A stretch of DNA of 64,000 nt from UBA11740 sp049273695 (GCA_049273695.1 JBASRE010000042.1:1-64000), one strand, 5' to 3'; shown: positions 44,141-53,345, counted from the stretch's first letter. Made by a program: numbers and translations. The notes: generated from the sequence alone by a model not told the origin.

Positions 44141-44572
44141 ATGCTTCGTAAACTGACTGCGACCTCAGCCACATGGGCCATGCTGCCTTTACGGCTCGCT
44201 TTGGGAGTTATCTTTATTGCCCACGGCGCGCAAAAAGTGTTCGGCACCTGGGAGGGGCCGGGGCTCCGGGCGTTCATGAATTTTCCGGCGCCGTATCCAT
44301 TTATGCGACCGGCATGGCTTTGGATGGGCGCGGCCGCTATCGCTGAACTGGTTGGCGGAATCCTGGTTCTGCTCGGCTTGTTTACGCGCGTCGGAGCTTT
44401 TCTTATCTTCTGCATCATGCTGACCGCGATGCTGGGTGTGCACTGGAAGGGCGGCTTCTTCATGTCGAATATGGGCATCGAGTACACCTTGGCGCTGGTC
44501 GGGATGGCTTTGGCGCTTCTCATCGGCGGCGGTGGTCAGGCGTCCGCCGATCGAATGATCAGTCGCCGGTGA
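44141..44572 (+). CDS. DoxX-family membrane protein
   Basis: 143 residues, four hydrophobic helices: PLRLALGVIFIAHGAQKVFG, AAIAELVGGILVLLGLFTRV, FLIFCIMLTAMLGVHW and YTLALVGMALALLIGGGG. The first with its HGAQK motif and the GLFTR turn are DoxX hallmarks. Members serve as quinone-linked oxidoreductase subunits or in oxidative-stress complexes; this one's role is open. GAAAGG lies upstream of the ATG. Confidence 0.9.
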   Translation: MLRKLTATSATWAMLPLRLALGVIFIAHGAQKVFGTWEGPGLRAFMNFPAPYPFMRPAWLWMGAAAIAELVGGILVLLGLFTRVGAFLIFCIMLTAMLGVHWKGGFFMSNMGIEYTLALVGMALALLIGGGGQASADRMISRR

Positions 44573-44579
44573 AACCACA

Positions 44580-44844
44580 AAGTTTCGGAGTTTCGGGGCG
44601 ACAGTTTCGAGTTCCAAGTTTCGGGTTTCGAGTTAATATCGGGTAACGCCAAGTTGTGCGGCTAATTCCACAAGCCTTTGTGTGGAGAGGCCAACAAACT
44701 GTTCATCAACACATGCCGGCAGATTCTTCTAACCCGAAACCCGATACCCGAAACTCGAAACTGTCTGCTCCTAACTCGAAACCCGAAACTCGAAACTCGA
44801 AACCGTCTTCCCCTAACTCGAAACCCGAAACTCGAAACTCGAAA
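44580..44844. repeat. Inverted heptamer array, CTCGAAA type, with 42-bp higher-order repeat
   Basis: Left arm 44580-44634 carries AGTTTCGG/GTTTCGA words. Right arm 44733-44844 has sixteen units in register: CCCGAAA, CCCGATA, CCCGAAA, CTCGAAA, then CTGTCTG, CTCCTAA, CTCGAAA, CCCGAAA, CTCGAAA, CTCGAAA, and then that six-unit (42-bp) block again with few changes. The right arm encodes the N-terminal tail of the MFS transporter. Confidence 0.88.
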
Positions 44845-46116
44845 CTATTCCTGAAGCGCTCACCCCTCCTCGTAATCTTCGTCACCGTTTTTATCGACCT
44901 CGTCGGGTTCGGAATCGTCATTCCCGTGCTGCCGTACTACGCCGAAGGCACGCGATTTGGAGCGACGCCGCGCGGAGTGGGCCTGCTGTTCGCCTCCTAC
45001 TCGGTAATGCAATTGATTTTTTCGCCGGTGCTGGGGCGCCTGTCAGACAAGTACGGGCGAAGGCCGGTCCTTCTGATCAGTCTGTTGGGCACCAGTCTCG
45101 GGTTCTTCGTCATGGGGTTTGCGACGACGCTGTGGATGCTTTTTCTCGGAAGAATCATCGACGGCATTTCCGGCGGAAATATTTCAACCGCACAAGCCTA
45201 CATCGCTGACGTCACGACGCGGGAGAACCGCGCGAAGGGAATGGGATTAATCGGCGCGGCTTTCGGTCTTGGGTTTGTATTGGGTCCGGCGATCGGCGGC
45301 ATAATGAGCCGCTGGGGTGTACATGTGCCATTCATGTTCGCGGGCGCACTCGCTTTCGCTAACGCAATACTTCTGTATTTCACTCTGCCGGAAACTGTGA
45401 CGCCCGATCATCCCGCACGCGTCTCTGCCGCCACCGGCCGGAGTTGGACTCAAGTAATAAACGCATTCAAAAACCCGCGCCTCAGTCTGGTCCTGACGAT
45501 CTACTTTTTGTCGGTGGTCGCGTTTTCCATTCTGACGGCGGTGTTCACGCTCTTCATGGTCTTCCGTCTTGGTTACGACGCGTTTCAGAGCGGCTGGATT
45601 TTCGCGTTCGTGGGAATCATCTCGGCGGTCGTTCAGGGCGCGTTGATCGGAAAACTGGTGAAGCGTTTTGGTGAGGCGAAGCTGGTGGTGGCAGGAACGC
45701 TCATGTTCACCGGAAGCCTCTTAGTCGTTCCCTTTATTGGTCCGGCGATGGGACTACTTGGAATTCTAATCACCGGCGCGATCAATTCAGTGGGAAACGC
45801 TTTGAACGCTCCGTCGCTCACCAGTCTGGCATCGAAGTGCGCGGGCGCCAGCGAACAGGGCGTGGTGTTGGGTGTCACTCAATCAGTCGCCAGTCTCGGC
45901 CGCGCTGTCGGTCCGTCAATCGCAGCGTTTCTGATTTACAGCACCATCGCCTACGTTGGCGTCGATCGGCTACCGCACCACATGAGCGATTCGTCGATCT
46001 TTCGCACCTTCTGGACGGCAGCCCTGATTCAGTTCGCCGCGTTCCTGGTGGCGATGTACTTTGCGCGGGTTTACGGCCGCAAAGACGTTACCTCTCAGGC
46101 GGTTGAGGTGTCGTGA
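44713..46116 (+). CDS. MFS transporter, TetA-like drug exporter group
   Basis: 467 residues from the likely ATG 44713. Twelve helices; helix 1 begins LLVIFVTVFIDLVGFGIVIP, and motif A is GRLSDKYGRRPVLL between helices 2 and 3, typical of the TetA/DHA1 antiporters. The cytoplasmic N-tail of ~45 residues is period-7 peptide (NSKPETRNSK, repeated) encoded by a heptamer array and is not family sequence. Substrate unknown. If translation begins further inside, at a non-ATG codon near LFLKRSPLL, the tail would be absent. Confidence 0.9.
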   Translation: MPADSSNPKPDTRNSKLSAPNSKPETRNSKPSSPNSKPETRNSKLFLKRSPLLVIFVTVFIDLVGFGIVIPVLPYYAEGTRFGATPRGVGLLFASYSVMQLIFSPVLGRLSDKYGRRPVLLISLLGTSLGFFVMGFATTLWMLFLGRIIDGISGGNISTAQAYIADVTTRENRAKGMGLIGAAFGLGFVLGPAIGGIMSRWGVHVPFMFAGALAFANAILLYFTLPETVTPDHPARVSAATGRSWTQVINAFKNPRLSLVLTIYFLSVVAFSILTAVFTLFMVFRLGYDAFQSGWIFAFVGIISAVVQGALIGKLVKRFGEAKLVVAGTLMFTGSLLVVPFIGPAMGLLGILITGAINSVGNALNAPSLTSLASKCAGASEQGVVLGVTQSVASLGRAVGPSIAAFLIYSTIAYVGVDRLPHHMSDSSIFRTFWTAALIQFAAFLVAMYFARVYGRKDVTSQAVEVS

Positions 46117-46169
46117 AAGGTCTTACGCCTTCGGACTAGCGCGATTTAAGAGGTGTTGGAGGAAGCATC

Positions 46170-46865
46170 ATGGCGAAGCGACTTGGCACGGTTTGTCTGC
46201 TCCTGATCCTGACGGCAACTAGCGGCCAGCCACAAGAGAAGGAAAAGGTTTCGGCGAAGGAAATTCTGGCTCGGATGGTTTCGGTCTATGGAAGTTGTAA
46301 AAGCTACGTGGACAAAGGTGAAACCAAAGAAGTCTTTTTTAGAACGGGCGGTAGTCGGGTAGTAATCAAGCCCTTTACCACGGCCTTTGTGCGACCGTCG
46401 CATTTTCGTTTTGAATTTACCGAAGACGGCGATCTTCGGCCGCAAAGCCTCGTGGTGTGGCGTGATGGCGCTTCTATCAGAAGTTGGTGGTCCATAAGGC
46501 CCGAAACCAAATATTACGAGACTCTTGCGCAGCCCGTGGCGGAGGCGACAGGAGTTTCGAGCATGTCAGCCGTCTTAGTCCCAAGCATGCTTTTCCAGAA
46601 CTTGATGGATAGGCAGATCATACAGTCGCTGACGGACTTGAGTTTAGTTGCTGAAGAGAAAGTTAACGGAAGAAACTCGTATCGCATCCGGGGGAAGACC
46701 GTTATCAACACATGGTTCACTATTTGGATCGATAAGGAGACGTTTTTGCTCGTCAAGCTGTTCCAAAAAAGAAATTTCGGTGATCAGGATGTCGAACTCA
46801 CAATCCGGTACGAACCGAAAATCAACTTAGATGTCCCGTCTGAAAAACTTGCATTCAAGCATTAG
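46170..46865 (+). CDS. LolA-like secreted protein
   Basis: 231 residues. N-terminal signal-like segment (LGTVCLLLILTATSG), then a half-barrel pattern seen in the LolA/LolB-like lipoprotein-carrier group: ILARMVSVYGSCKSYVDKGE, FRFEFTEDGD, RNSYRIRGK and a late TFLLVKLFQKRNF. Not a true LolA by context; such proteins are frequent in this phylum with unknown ligands. Its 3' end overlaps the convergent PfkB gene by 11 bases. Confidence 0.68.
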   Translation: MAKRLGTVCLLLILTATSGQPQEKEKVSAKEILARMVSVYGSCKSYVDKGETKEVFFRTGGSRVVIKPFTTAFVRPSHFRFEFTEDGDLRPQSLVVWRDGASIRSWWSIRPETKYYETLAQPVAEATGVSSMSAVLVPSMLFQNLMDRQIIQSLTDLSLVAEEKVNGRNSYRIRGKTVINTWFTIWIDKETFLLVKLFQKRNFGDQDVELTIRYEPKINLDVPSEKLAFKH

Positions 46866-47805
46866 TCTTTGCGTTCGAGATGAACTCCGTGAGTTCTTCA
46901 ACTGCCGGCAAAGCGGTCCGCCCACCTAACGCACGACACTTCAAAGCAGCTACTGCGTTTCCCATCTTAAGGCACACTTCGATGTCTTCATCGCGCAACA
47001 TTCCGTAAATGAATCCTGCGTGAAAGGCATCGCCTGCGCCGGTGGTGTCGCGACAGGCGCCGGGGACCGCGAACGCGGGTGATTCGATGAATTGGCCTTC
47101 GCAGTAAACCACTGCGCCGCGCGCGCCAAGCGTCGCGCCGACTATTGCGCAGCCGTGACGCGACTTGATGTCAGCCAGGGAGTCCCGCAGATCGCTGATG
47201 CCGGTCAGTCGATGCGGAAACTCCGAAGAGGTAATCAGCACATCAATCAGCGGAAGCAATTCCGGCAGGCCTTCGTAGATGTTGTCGATGTCTGCCGTGA
47301 CGATCGCTCCGGCATCGTGAGCTGCACGCGCCATGGCTACACAAGCCGGCGGATCGTGAGCGTCGATGTGCAGCACGCGGCCGCGTGCGGCTAAATCGAG
47401 CGGCACTTCATCGGCGCGGTAAGAAAGACGTTCGTCGCGGTCCCAAATGATTGTGCGTTCACCAGAACGTTCGTCGATGATGATAAAGGCGATCTGATTC
47501 GTCGCACCATCAATCGTCTCGGCATGATCGACGTTGACGCCTATTGAAACCAGAGACTCGCGACCAAGCCTTCCCGCGTCATCGGAACCAAACCTGCCGG
47601 CATACGCCGTCTTCATCCCAAGCCGCTGCAACGCCACCATCGCCGTCGCCGTCTGCCCGCCCGCAGACTCTTTGTGTTCCGTCAATCTGGTTTTCGTGTC
47701 GAACCGCGGATACTCCGGGACGACGATCAAATGATCGACGGCATTCAGGCCGAAGCCAACGGCGTCGAAATCGCGGTTCTTAAGGATTTTGAAAGGCAGG
47801 AGCAT
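46855..47805 (-). CDS. PfkB-family carbohydrate kinase
   Basis: 316 residues. Ribokinase-like fold with GGQTATAMVALQRLG near the N-terminus and the catalytic signature DTTGAGDAFHAGFIYG, with Asp base, at ~250. Sugar or nucleoside specificity cannot be read from sequence. The ATG overlaps the HEPN stop (TAATG), so it forms a translationally coupled unit with the MNT and HEPN genes upstream, an uncommon partner. Confidence 0.9.
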   Translation of the reverse strand: MLLPFKILKNRDFDAVGFGLNAVDHLIVVPEYPRFDTKTRLTEHKESAGGQTATAMVALQRLGMKTAYAGRFGSDDAGRLGRESLVSIGVNVDHAETIDGATNQIAFIIIDERSGERTIIWDRDERLSYRADEVPLDLAARGRVLHIDAHDPPACVAMARAAHDAGAIVTADIDNIYEGLPELLPLIDVLITSSEFPHRLTGISDLRDSLADIKSRHGCAIVGATLGARGAVVYCEGQFIESPAFAVPGACRDTTGAGDAFHAGFIYGMLRDEDIEVCLKMGNAVAALKCRALGGRTALPAVEELTEFISNAKTNA

Positions 47806-48179
47806 TAGCTGATTTGATTCTTGCCAAAATCCAAGAACATTTCAGCTCTGGCGATTTGTTCAGCCGCTTGGGCCTTGGTAATGCCGGGCCCGATGTCATA
47901 GTCGCCCACATTGCGGCTGTCTGACGCCTCAATCAAGTACCGGTGATATTCGGCGGGAGCTTTGCCAGGCTTTGCAAAGTGTTCACCGAACTTAGCAATT
48001 ACGGCCGAGTGTTTCGAAAAGGCCAACCCTACGGAAAGCAACAAGGCTTCAGTAATGTAGAACATGCTGAAGTAGGCGCGGGAGGCTGCGAAATCAAAAT
48101 AGTCTTCTTCGAGCAGAAGCCTTGCGGCTTCGAGACTCTCTTCAGCTTTCTTTAACAGAGCGGACTGTTCCGCAGTCAA
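47805..48179 (-). CDS. HEPN-domain protein (UPF0332 type)
   Basis: 124 residues. Four-helix HEPN fold: AEESLEAARLLLEEDYFDFA, SRAYFSMFYITEALLLSVGL, then the RNxxDYD motif in ASDSRNVGDYDIG (Arg89, Asp93, Tyr94) and a last helix AEQIARAEMFLDFG. In HEPN-MNT modules HEPN is the toxin or RNase and MNT the antitoxin that AMPylates it. This clade lacks the RxxxxH catalytic pair of RNase HEPNs, so toxicity is unproven. TTG start overlaps the MNT stop (TTGA). Confidence 0.88.
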   Translation of the reverse strand: MTAEQSALLKKAEESLEAARLLLEEDYFDFAASRAYFSMFYITEALLLSVGLAFSKHSAVIAKFGEHFAKPGKAPAEYHRYLIEASDSRNVGDYDIGPGITKAQAAEQIARAEMFLDFGKNQIS

Positions 48180-48496
48180 ACAGCTACTCCTTCACGACGG
48201 ACGTTCAAAAGAATTGGGCTCTGTTCAGTTGCGTACCGGTCAGCGGAAACGAACAGGCATGACAGAACGACATTGTTTCGGAGAGACAAATCGGATACGA
48301 AACCGCCGGTACGCCGAATCTCTTCGCCAGGATTTACGTCACCGTCGAGCACGACCAGAATGTCTAAGTCGGATTCCGATTGGGCATCCCCTCGAGCTTG
48401 GGAACCGTACAACCAAACGGAACGTAAACGAGCGCCGTACACACGCTCAAGATGGCGTCTCAGCTCAGCAAGGATGTTCTTAATCGGATTGGCCAT
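48176..48496 (-). CDS. MNT-type nucleotidyltransferase (antitoxin partner)
   Basis: 106 residues of minimal nucleotidyltransferase. The active site is GSQARGDAQSESDLDILVVL: GS at 31-32 and the metal aspartates at 43 and 45. Family members modify the partner HEPN protein with AMP and neutralise it. It precedes the HEPN gene, as usual for these pairs, and starts just upstream of uvrC on the other strand. Confidence 0.92.
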   Translation of the reverse strand: MANPIKNILAELRRHLERVYGARLRSVWLYGSQARGDAQSESDLDILVVLDGDVNPGEEIRRTGGFVSDLSLRNNVVLSCLFVSADRYATEQSPILLNVRREGVAV

Positions 48497-48580
48497 ACTC
48501 GTTCGAATGAGTTTAGCACGACCGGATTGGCTGGTTTCACCTCAAACCGTGCTAACGATTAAGATAGGCTAAGGAGAATC

Positions 48581-50500
48581 GTGACTCTCGACGAAAAGCT
48601 CAAAGAAATTCCCCGGTCGCCGGGCGTCTATCTGTACAAAGACGCGGCCGGAAAAGTGATCTATATCGGCAAGGCCAAGAACCTGCGCAACCGTGTGCGC
48701 TCGTATTTTCAGACCGGTCGCCGGGGCGAATTCAGCTACGGCATCAAGACTGAAGAGCTCGTCTACCAGATAGCCGACGTCGAAGTCATCGTTACGGACA
48801 ACGAAGTCGAAGCTTTCATCCTCGAAGCTTCACTCGTCAAGACGCACCAGCCGTATTTCAACTACAAGCTGAAAGACGACAAGTCTTATCCGCACCTGAA
48901 GCTCACCGTCAACGAGCCCTTTCCCAAGTGCGTGATCACGCGGCGGATCCAAAACGACGGCGCACTCTACTTCGGACCGTTTCTGCCGGCGTCGATGGCG
49001 CGCCGGACAATCGATCTGATCAATCGGACGTTTCAACTGCGCACTTGCGACATCGAGATTGACGGCAAAGCTCCGCGTCCGTGTCTGGAGTATCACATCA
49101 AACGATGTCTGGGGCCGTGCGTGAAAGGCTTGTGCACGCCGGAAGAATATCAGGAAGCCGTGCGTGATGTGCGCATGTTGCTTGAAGGCCGCAACACGGA
49201 ACTGGCGGACAAACTTGAAGCGCGCATGATGCACGCGTCGGAAGCGATGCGCTATGAAATCGCCGCCAAGTATCGCGATCTACGGAAGACAGTCATCAAG
49301 TTGTCCGAGCAACAGAAGATGGCGACAACTTCGGAAAGCGACATAGACATCTTTGGCTATTATCGCGAAGGCAAACGGCTCGCGCTGCAACTGTTCACGA
49401 TGCGCGAGGGCGATATCGTGGGCCGGCGCGAATTTTTCTGGGAAGACCTGCCGGAAGAGGATTTCAGTCCGGCTGAGTTTCTCAGCGAGGTGCTATCGCA
49501 GTATTACAGCGCCGCTGACCGCGGGCCGAGCATTCCTGCCGCAGACCTGCAAACCCATGACGTGAGCCTTTCCCTGCTGCCGCGCGAGATTCATGTCCCG
49601 ATCAATTTCGAAGATCGCGAACTGCTCGAGCGCGCACTCAGCGAACGCAAAGGCCGGCGCGTGCACATTCTCGCGCCGCAGCGCGGCGAAAAGCGCGACA
49701 TGATCGATTTGGTCGAGAAGAACGCGAAGCTCGCGTTCGAACAACGTTTCCGGGTGCTCAAGCCGGATATGAAGCGTGTCCTCGAAGAAATGCAGGAGAC
49801 GCTCGAGCTGCCGAGATTTCCCGCCCGAATAGAATCATTTGATGTGTCGCACATTCAGGGTTCGGAGAATGTCGCGGGCATGGTGGTCAGTGAAAACGGA
49901 AAGATGAATCGCAACGAATATCGGAAGTTCAAGATTCGTTGGAAGCAAGGCGCAGACGACTTCGCTTCAATGCACGAAGCGGTGCTGCGTCGTTATCGCC
50001 GTGTGCGCGACGAACAAAAGCCGCTTCCCGATCTAATCATGATTGACGGCGGCAAAGCGCAATTGAACGCGGCCGCCACCGCAATGCGTGAGCTCGATCT
50101 GGAAGCCGTGCCGATGATTGGCGTCGTCAAGCCGCCGCTTTATCACAATCAAGTCGCCTATCTTTTGGTAAAAGGCCGTGAAGATCAGCCGGTGTACCTC
50201 GATTCTTACTCGCCGGTACTGCGTCTGATTCAGATGATTCGCGACGAAACGCATCGGTACGCGGTCACTTATCACCGCAAGCGGCGCGAGCTGCGCGACT
50301 TCACTTCCGAGTTGTCGGCTATTCCGGGCGTGGGCGACAAGCGAAAAACGCGCCTGCTGCGTCACTTCGGATCGATTCACCGCATCTCAGAAGCCAGTGT
50401 CGAAGAGCTCGCGCCGTTCGTCGGCCGCAAAACTGCAACCGAAATCAGCGAACACTTCGCGAGACAAAGGGCCCTGGCGGAAGGCGCGAACGCCGCGTAA
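48581..50500 (+). CDS. uvrC: Excinuclease ABC subunit C
   Basis: Makes the two incisions of nucleotide excision repair. 639 residues: GIY-YIG nuclease (PGVYLYKDAAGKVIYIGKAK, ~1-95), Cys-containing linker, UVR motif (YEIAAKYRDLRKTV), RNase H-like nuclease (~370-540; IESFDVSHIQGSENVAGMVV) and tandem HhH at the end (IPGVGDKRKTRLLRHFGSI, FVGRKTATEI). Complete and usual length. GTG start with AAGGAGA upstream. A damaged copy of its final HhH codons lies 2 kb downstream, at 52421. Confidence 0.96.
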   Translation: MTLDEKLKEIPRSPGVYLYKDAAGKVIYIGKAKNLRNRVRSYFQTGRRGEFSYGIKTEELVYQIADVEVIVTDNEVEAFILEASLVKTHQPYFNYKLKDDKSYPHLKLTVNEPFPKCVITRRIQNDGALYFGPFLPASMARRTIDLINRTFQLRTCDIEIDGKAPRPCLEYHIKRCLGPCVKGLCTPEEYQEAVRDVRMLLEGRNTELADKLEARMMHASEAMRYEIAAKYRDLRKTVIKLSEQQKMATTSESDIDIFGYYREGKRLALQLFTMREGDIVGRREFFWEDLPEEDFSPAEFLSEVLSQYYSAADRGPSIPAADLQTHDVSLSLLPREIHVPINFEDRELLERALSERKGRRVHILAPQRGEKRDMIDLVEKNAKLAFEQRFRVLKPDMKRVLEEMQETLELPRFPARIESFDVSHIQGSENVAGMVVSENGKMNRNEYRKFKIRWKQGADDFASMHEAVLRRYRRVRDEQKPLPDLIMIDGGKAQLNAAATAMRELDLEAVPMIGVVKPPLYHNQVAYLLVKGREDQPVYLDSYSPVLRLIQMIRDETHRYAVTYHRKRRELRDFTSELSAIPGVGDKRKTRLLRHFGSIHRISEASVEELAPFVGRKTATEISEHFARQRALAEGANAA

Positions 50501-50870
50501 TGGTCGGACGTATCATAATCGTGGGACGTACCATGCACGCGTTTAATGATCTCTTTCGGCAAGGCTCGTTACGTTCCAGTTCAAAGTCTGGACGTCCGTG
50601 TTCGTCGCGGAACTCATCTCTACTTTGAGTCTCTCTGTGACATCTCAGTGTTTCTGTGGTGAATTGTTCACGCGGTATTCTCACCACAGAGGCTCAGAGT
50701 CACGCACCGAGAAACACAGAGAAGAACGGCGACGCATTAAAGTTTGGGTACGCACGCGTCCCGCGTGCTGGCACGCCAGAGGCGTGCGTACCGTAGTGGA
50801 AGGTTTGAAATCCCGCCTTCGGGGCGCGCTATAATCGGCCATGCTTTTGTCCCGGTGTCGACGAATACCC
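50501..50870. repeat. Intergenic region with two inverted repeat families
   Basis: No gene. 50624-50663 and 50680-50724 form an inverted pair of TCTCTGTG and ACACAGAGA words like the one at 4163. A separate palindrome at 50748-50791 reads GTACGCACGCGTCCCGCGTG, TGGC, then its complement ending CGTGCGTAC. Downstream, the FecR gene's frame is open to 50841 but the ATG at 50871 starts a signal peptide. Confidence 0.7.
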
Positions 50871-52394
50871 ATGAGAACAATTGGCTCATTGCTGACTATT
50901 CTGTTGGTTCTCTCTCCTGCGTTCTCGAAAAATCAGCCGCCGGAACCACAAGACAATCAGGTCAACCTTGAGGGATTCCTGACCCAGGGTGGCGTCGTTA
51001 ATATGATTGAAGGCGAAGCCGCTTACACTTCGCCAGACGCGCCGCCGCAGACCATTCTGCCCAACCAGCAACTGAAAAATGGCGATGCGATTCAAACCGG
51101 GCACAACGGGCGGGCCGAAATCCTACTCAATCCCGGTTACTTTTTGCGGCTGTCCGCGAACACTCGAATAGTCTTTCTGGATTTTGCTCCGGGCAATCTC
51201 GCACTGAAAGTCACCAGCGGGTCAGCCATTATCGAGATCGTTACGGTCGAAACGCTCTACACATATTTTGGCTGGGAGGAGCCTGATCCTGCTTATTCGA
51301 TTTTTTACGATTCGATCTCGGTGAGCTTTCCCCAAAACCGATTCAGCACCGTGACTGGTGGCATCTACCGAATCGACGTAGACCCGGACCACGAAACTGA
51401 GTTGAGGGTCGCCAAGGGCCGGGCTTTCTTTGCCGGTCACCGCGTCGAGAAGGGAGAGTCAGCAAGCTTCCGAAGCGGCGCCGCGACCGTCGCGAAACTC
51501 CAGGCGGATGAAACCGACGCCTTTGACGTTTGGAGCCGTGACCGCGCGGAATTCTTGGTTAAGACCAATCAATCTCTCAAAAGGATCCAGCCGTTCAGGG
51601 CCATTCGGGCAAACGTTCTCAGTTACCTCAACATCGAGTTTGACGATGAGGACGAAGAGCTCAGTAGAGGACGCACGGTGTCAGTGTTGGGCGGTTTGGT
51701 TAGCTTTATTCAGCCGGGAGTTTTTGTGCTCAGGGAAGGCGAACAATGGACCAGGCTGGAACCTCGCGCCGAATTGAAATATGGCGACCGGGTGAGAACC
51801 GATGCCGACGGTCGTGCGCAAATCAACTTGTATGGAACTTGCTCTCTCTTTTTGGGAACCAATACAGAGATTATTTATGGAGTTCGACCCGACGGTGATG
51901 TGGCGGTAAAGGTCTTGCAGGGTTCGGCGCTGGTCCTTTTTGCATACGGCGACAAGGAGAAAGCCGCTCGGCCCGTGATCAGTTTCGCGACCCCGCAGAT
52001 CGAATACGAAATCCTTCGAGACGGAATCTACCAACTGACGGCGGGCAGTAACGAATCAGAAATGAATGTCTATAACGGAAGGGTGAGAGTTGCGGGGCGC
52101 GAAATTAAGAAAAACAAGAAAGTGGTTTTTCGAAACTCCCAACAGGAGATCCACGATCTGAGCAAGAAGTCGCGCGACAGCCTTTACGTTTGGAGCTTAA
52201 AAAGAGCATCGGCTTTGACCCGGTCGCGCCGCGTCAGACTAAACGGCATCTGGTATTTCCACAGCGCGGCTAACGTTCACACCTACGTTCCTGGCACGCG
52301 CGTGTTTCGCTCACCTTATGGCGGCGAATATCAGGTTCAGTTAATGCGGAGATTTCGACCTCGATTCCCCGGGCGATTCGATAGATTCCCGTGA
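50871..52394 (+). CDS. Secreted protein with two FecR-type domains
   Basis: 507 residues from ATG 50871 (MRTIGSLLTILLVLSPAFS), a signal peptide. Two FecR-like beta domains: ~65-150 (LPNQQLKNGDAIQTGHNGRA) and ~285-370 (ELKYGDRVRTDADGRAQINL), each with G-A-I-x-T-G-x-x-A spacing, then a repeat-free C-terminal part rich in Arg (FRPRFPGRFDRFP). Such proteins bind or sense outside the inner membrane; no sigma factor partner is nearby. It lies between uvrC and a broken duplicate of the uvrC end. Confidence 0.82.
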   Translation: MRTIGSLLTILLVLSPAFSKNQPPEPQDNQVNLEGFLTQGGVVNMIEGEAAYTSPDAPPQTILPNQQLKNGDAIQTGHNGRAEILLNPGYFLRLSANTRIVFLDFAPGNLALKVTSGSAIIEIVTVETLYTYFGWEEPDPAYSIFYDSISVSFPQNRFSTVTGGIYRIDVDPDHETELRVAKGRAFFAGHRVEKGESASFRSGAATVAKLQADETDAFDVWSRDRAEFLVKTNQSLKRIQPFRAIRANVLSYLNIEFDDEDEELSRGRTVSVLGGLVSFIQPGVFVLREGEQWTRLEPRAELKYGDRVRTDADGRAQINLYGTCSLFLGTNTEIIYGVRPDGDVAVKVLQGSALVLFAYGDKEKAARPVISFATPQIEYEILRDGIYQLTAGSNESEMNVYNGRVRVAGREIKKNKKVVFRNSQQEIHDLSKKSRDSLYVWSLKRASALTRSRRVRLNGIWYFHSAANVHTYVPGTRVFRSPYGGEYQVQLMRRFRPRFPGRFDRFP

Positions 52395-52420
52395 TGAAAA
52401 ATCCAGGTCGCTTACCTGCG

Positions 52421-52481
52421 CTGCGTCACTTCGGATCGGTTCACCGCATCTCAGAAGCGCGCATCGAAGAGCTGGCGCCGT
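52421..52481 (+). pseudogene. Fragment of the uvrC 3' end
   Basis: CTGCGTCACTTCGGATCG...TTCACCGCATCTCAGAAGC...TCGAAGAGCT...GCGCCGT matches uvrC 50357-50417 at about nine of ten positions over 61 bases, in the same orientation, and reads RHFGSVHRISEARIEELAP before a stop. No start or upstream coding part is present. It leaves the FecR gene between two direct copies of this sequence. Confidence 0.85.
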
Positions 52482-52614
52482 AACCTTTGAACGGCGTAGC
52501 GATCAATTTAGGAGGATGATTGAACGGTTGAACAAGGCGCAATCCGACTTAATGGTTGCTATTAATCAAAAGTTTTCCACGAACTAAGACCGTCACCCGG
52601 CCACAGGACAACTC

Positions 52615-53262
52615 ATGGAATACTTCATCTACATATCGGATACAAAACTAGACATGCTCCTCTCTCAAATCAGTCCTGAACAGAAGGGACGGATCGAATC
52701 TGATTTGAAGATCGACTTTAAGTTATTCGGCGCGGCGCGGAAAACTGTGGTTGACAACGAGAAGAATCGTCACGTTAAGCTCGAAGTTGTGGCCAGTTTT
52801 ATTCGCGACTTCGGAAACCTGGGTACTGTGGACGCGCCCGATGAGTATATCGAGGACAGCCTCGAAGTTCGGTGGGGACCATTCAAGGGCGCATCATCGC
52901 CGGTCGTGTATTTTGGCGGCATGACTTCCGAAACCATAGTCGGACTCGGAGGTTCTGTTCATCATGTGCTCGGCAATAAGGGTCAGGGCAACGCCTTTTC
53001 AGGGTCGGTCACTCCTTTTCTACTGGCGTATCTTGAAGAGCACCTCGATATTCCTTCAGATCAGGGCGCATTACCTGAATCATCAGATATGTCCCTGCGC
53101 GCTGTGCACCTGGCAACGAGCAGTATGAAAGGTCCCAAGCAGCGAATTCGATTCATGGCTAAGAAGCTGCTTTACGGTCCCAGCCCTTACCCGGACCGGG
53201 ATTCAAGGTCCGACATGAGCGTGCTGTTGGCAACTCCGATATATGTTGCTCTCGAAGAATGA
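52615..53262 (+). CDS. Hypothetical protein, SAVMC3_10250/DUF7019-like
   Basis: 215 residues. MEYFIYISDTKLDMLLSQIS at the N-terminus is the part I associate, from memory and without a search, with the SAVMC3_10250/DUF7019-like proteins of unknown function. The middle holds VVYFGGMTSETIVGLGGS, and the end is basic. No signal peptide, so cytoplasmic. About 220 bases follow the FecR gene before it, mostly a uvrC remnant. Confidence 0.65.
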   Translation: MEYFIYISDTKLDMLLSQISPEQKGRIESDLKIDFKLFGAARKTVVDNEKNRHVKLEVVASFIRDFGNLGTVDAPDEYIEDSLEVRWGPFKGASSPVVYFGGMTSETIVGLGGSVHHVLGNKGQGNAFSGSVTPFLLAYLEEHLDIPSDQGALPESSDMSLRAVHLATSSMKGPKQRIRFMAKKLLYGPSPYPDRDSRSDMSVLLATPIYVALEE

Positions 53263-53345
53263 TGGCGCTGAAGGGCGCTTGCGCGCGCGCGGTGGAAAAC
53301 GCGAGCCCAGCTTAGATCTTCAGATCGAAAGGGACGTTAGGTTGC

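Noticed and set aside
52510..52590. Tiny open frame (MIERLNKAQSDLMVAINQ)
   Set aside because: About 24 codons, purine-rich stretch too close to the ATG, no context; I cannot support it as a gene.
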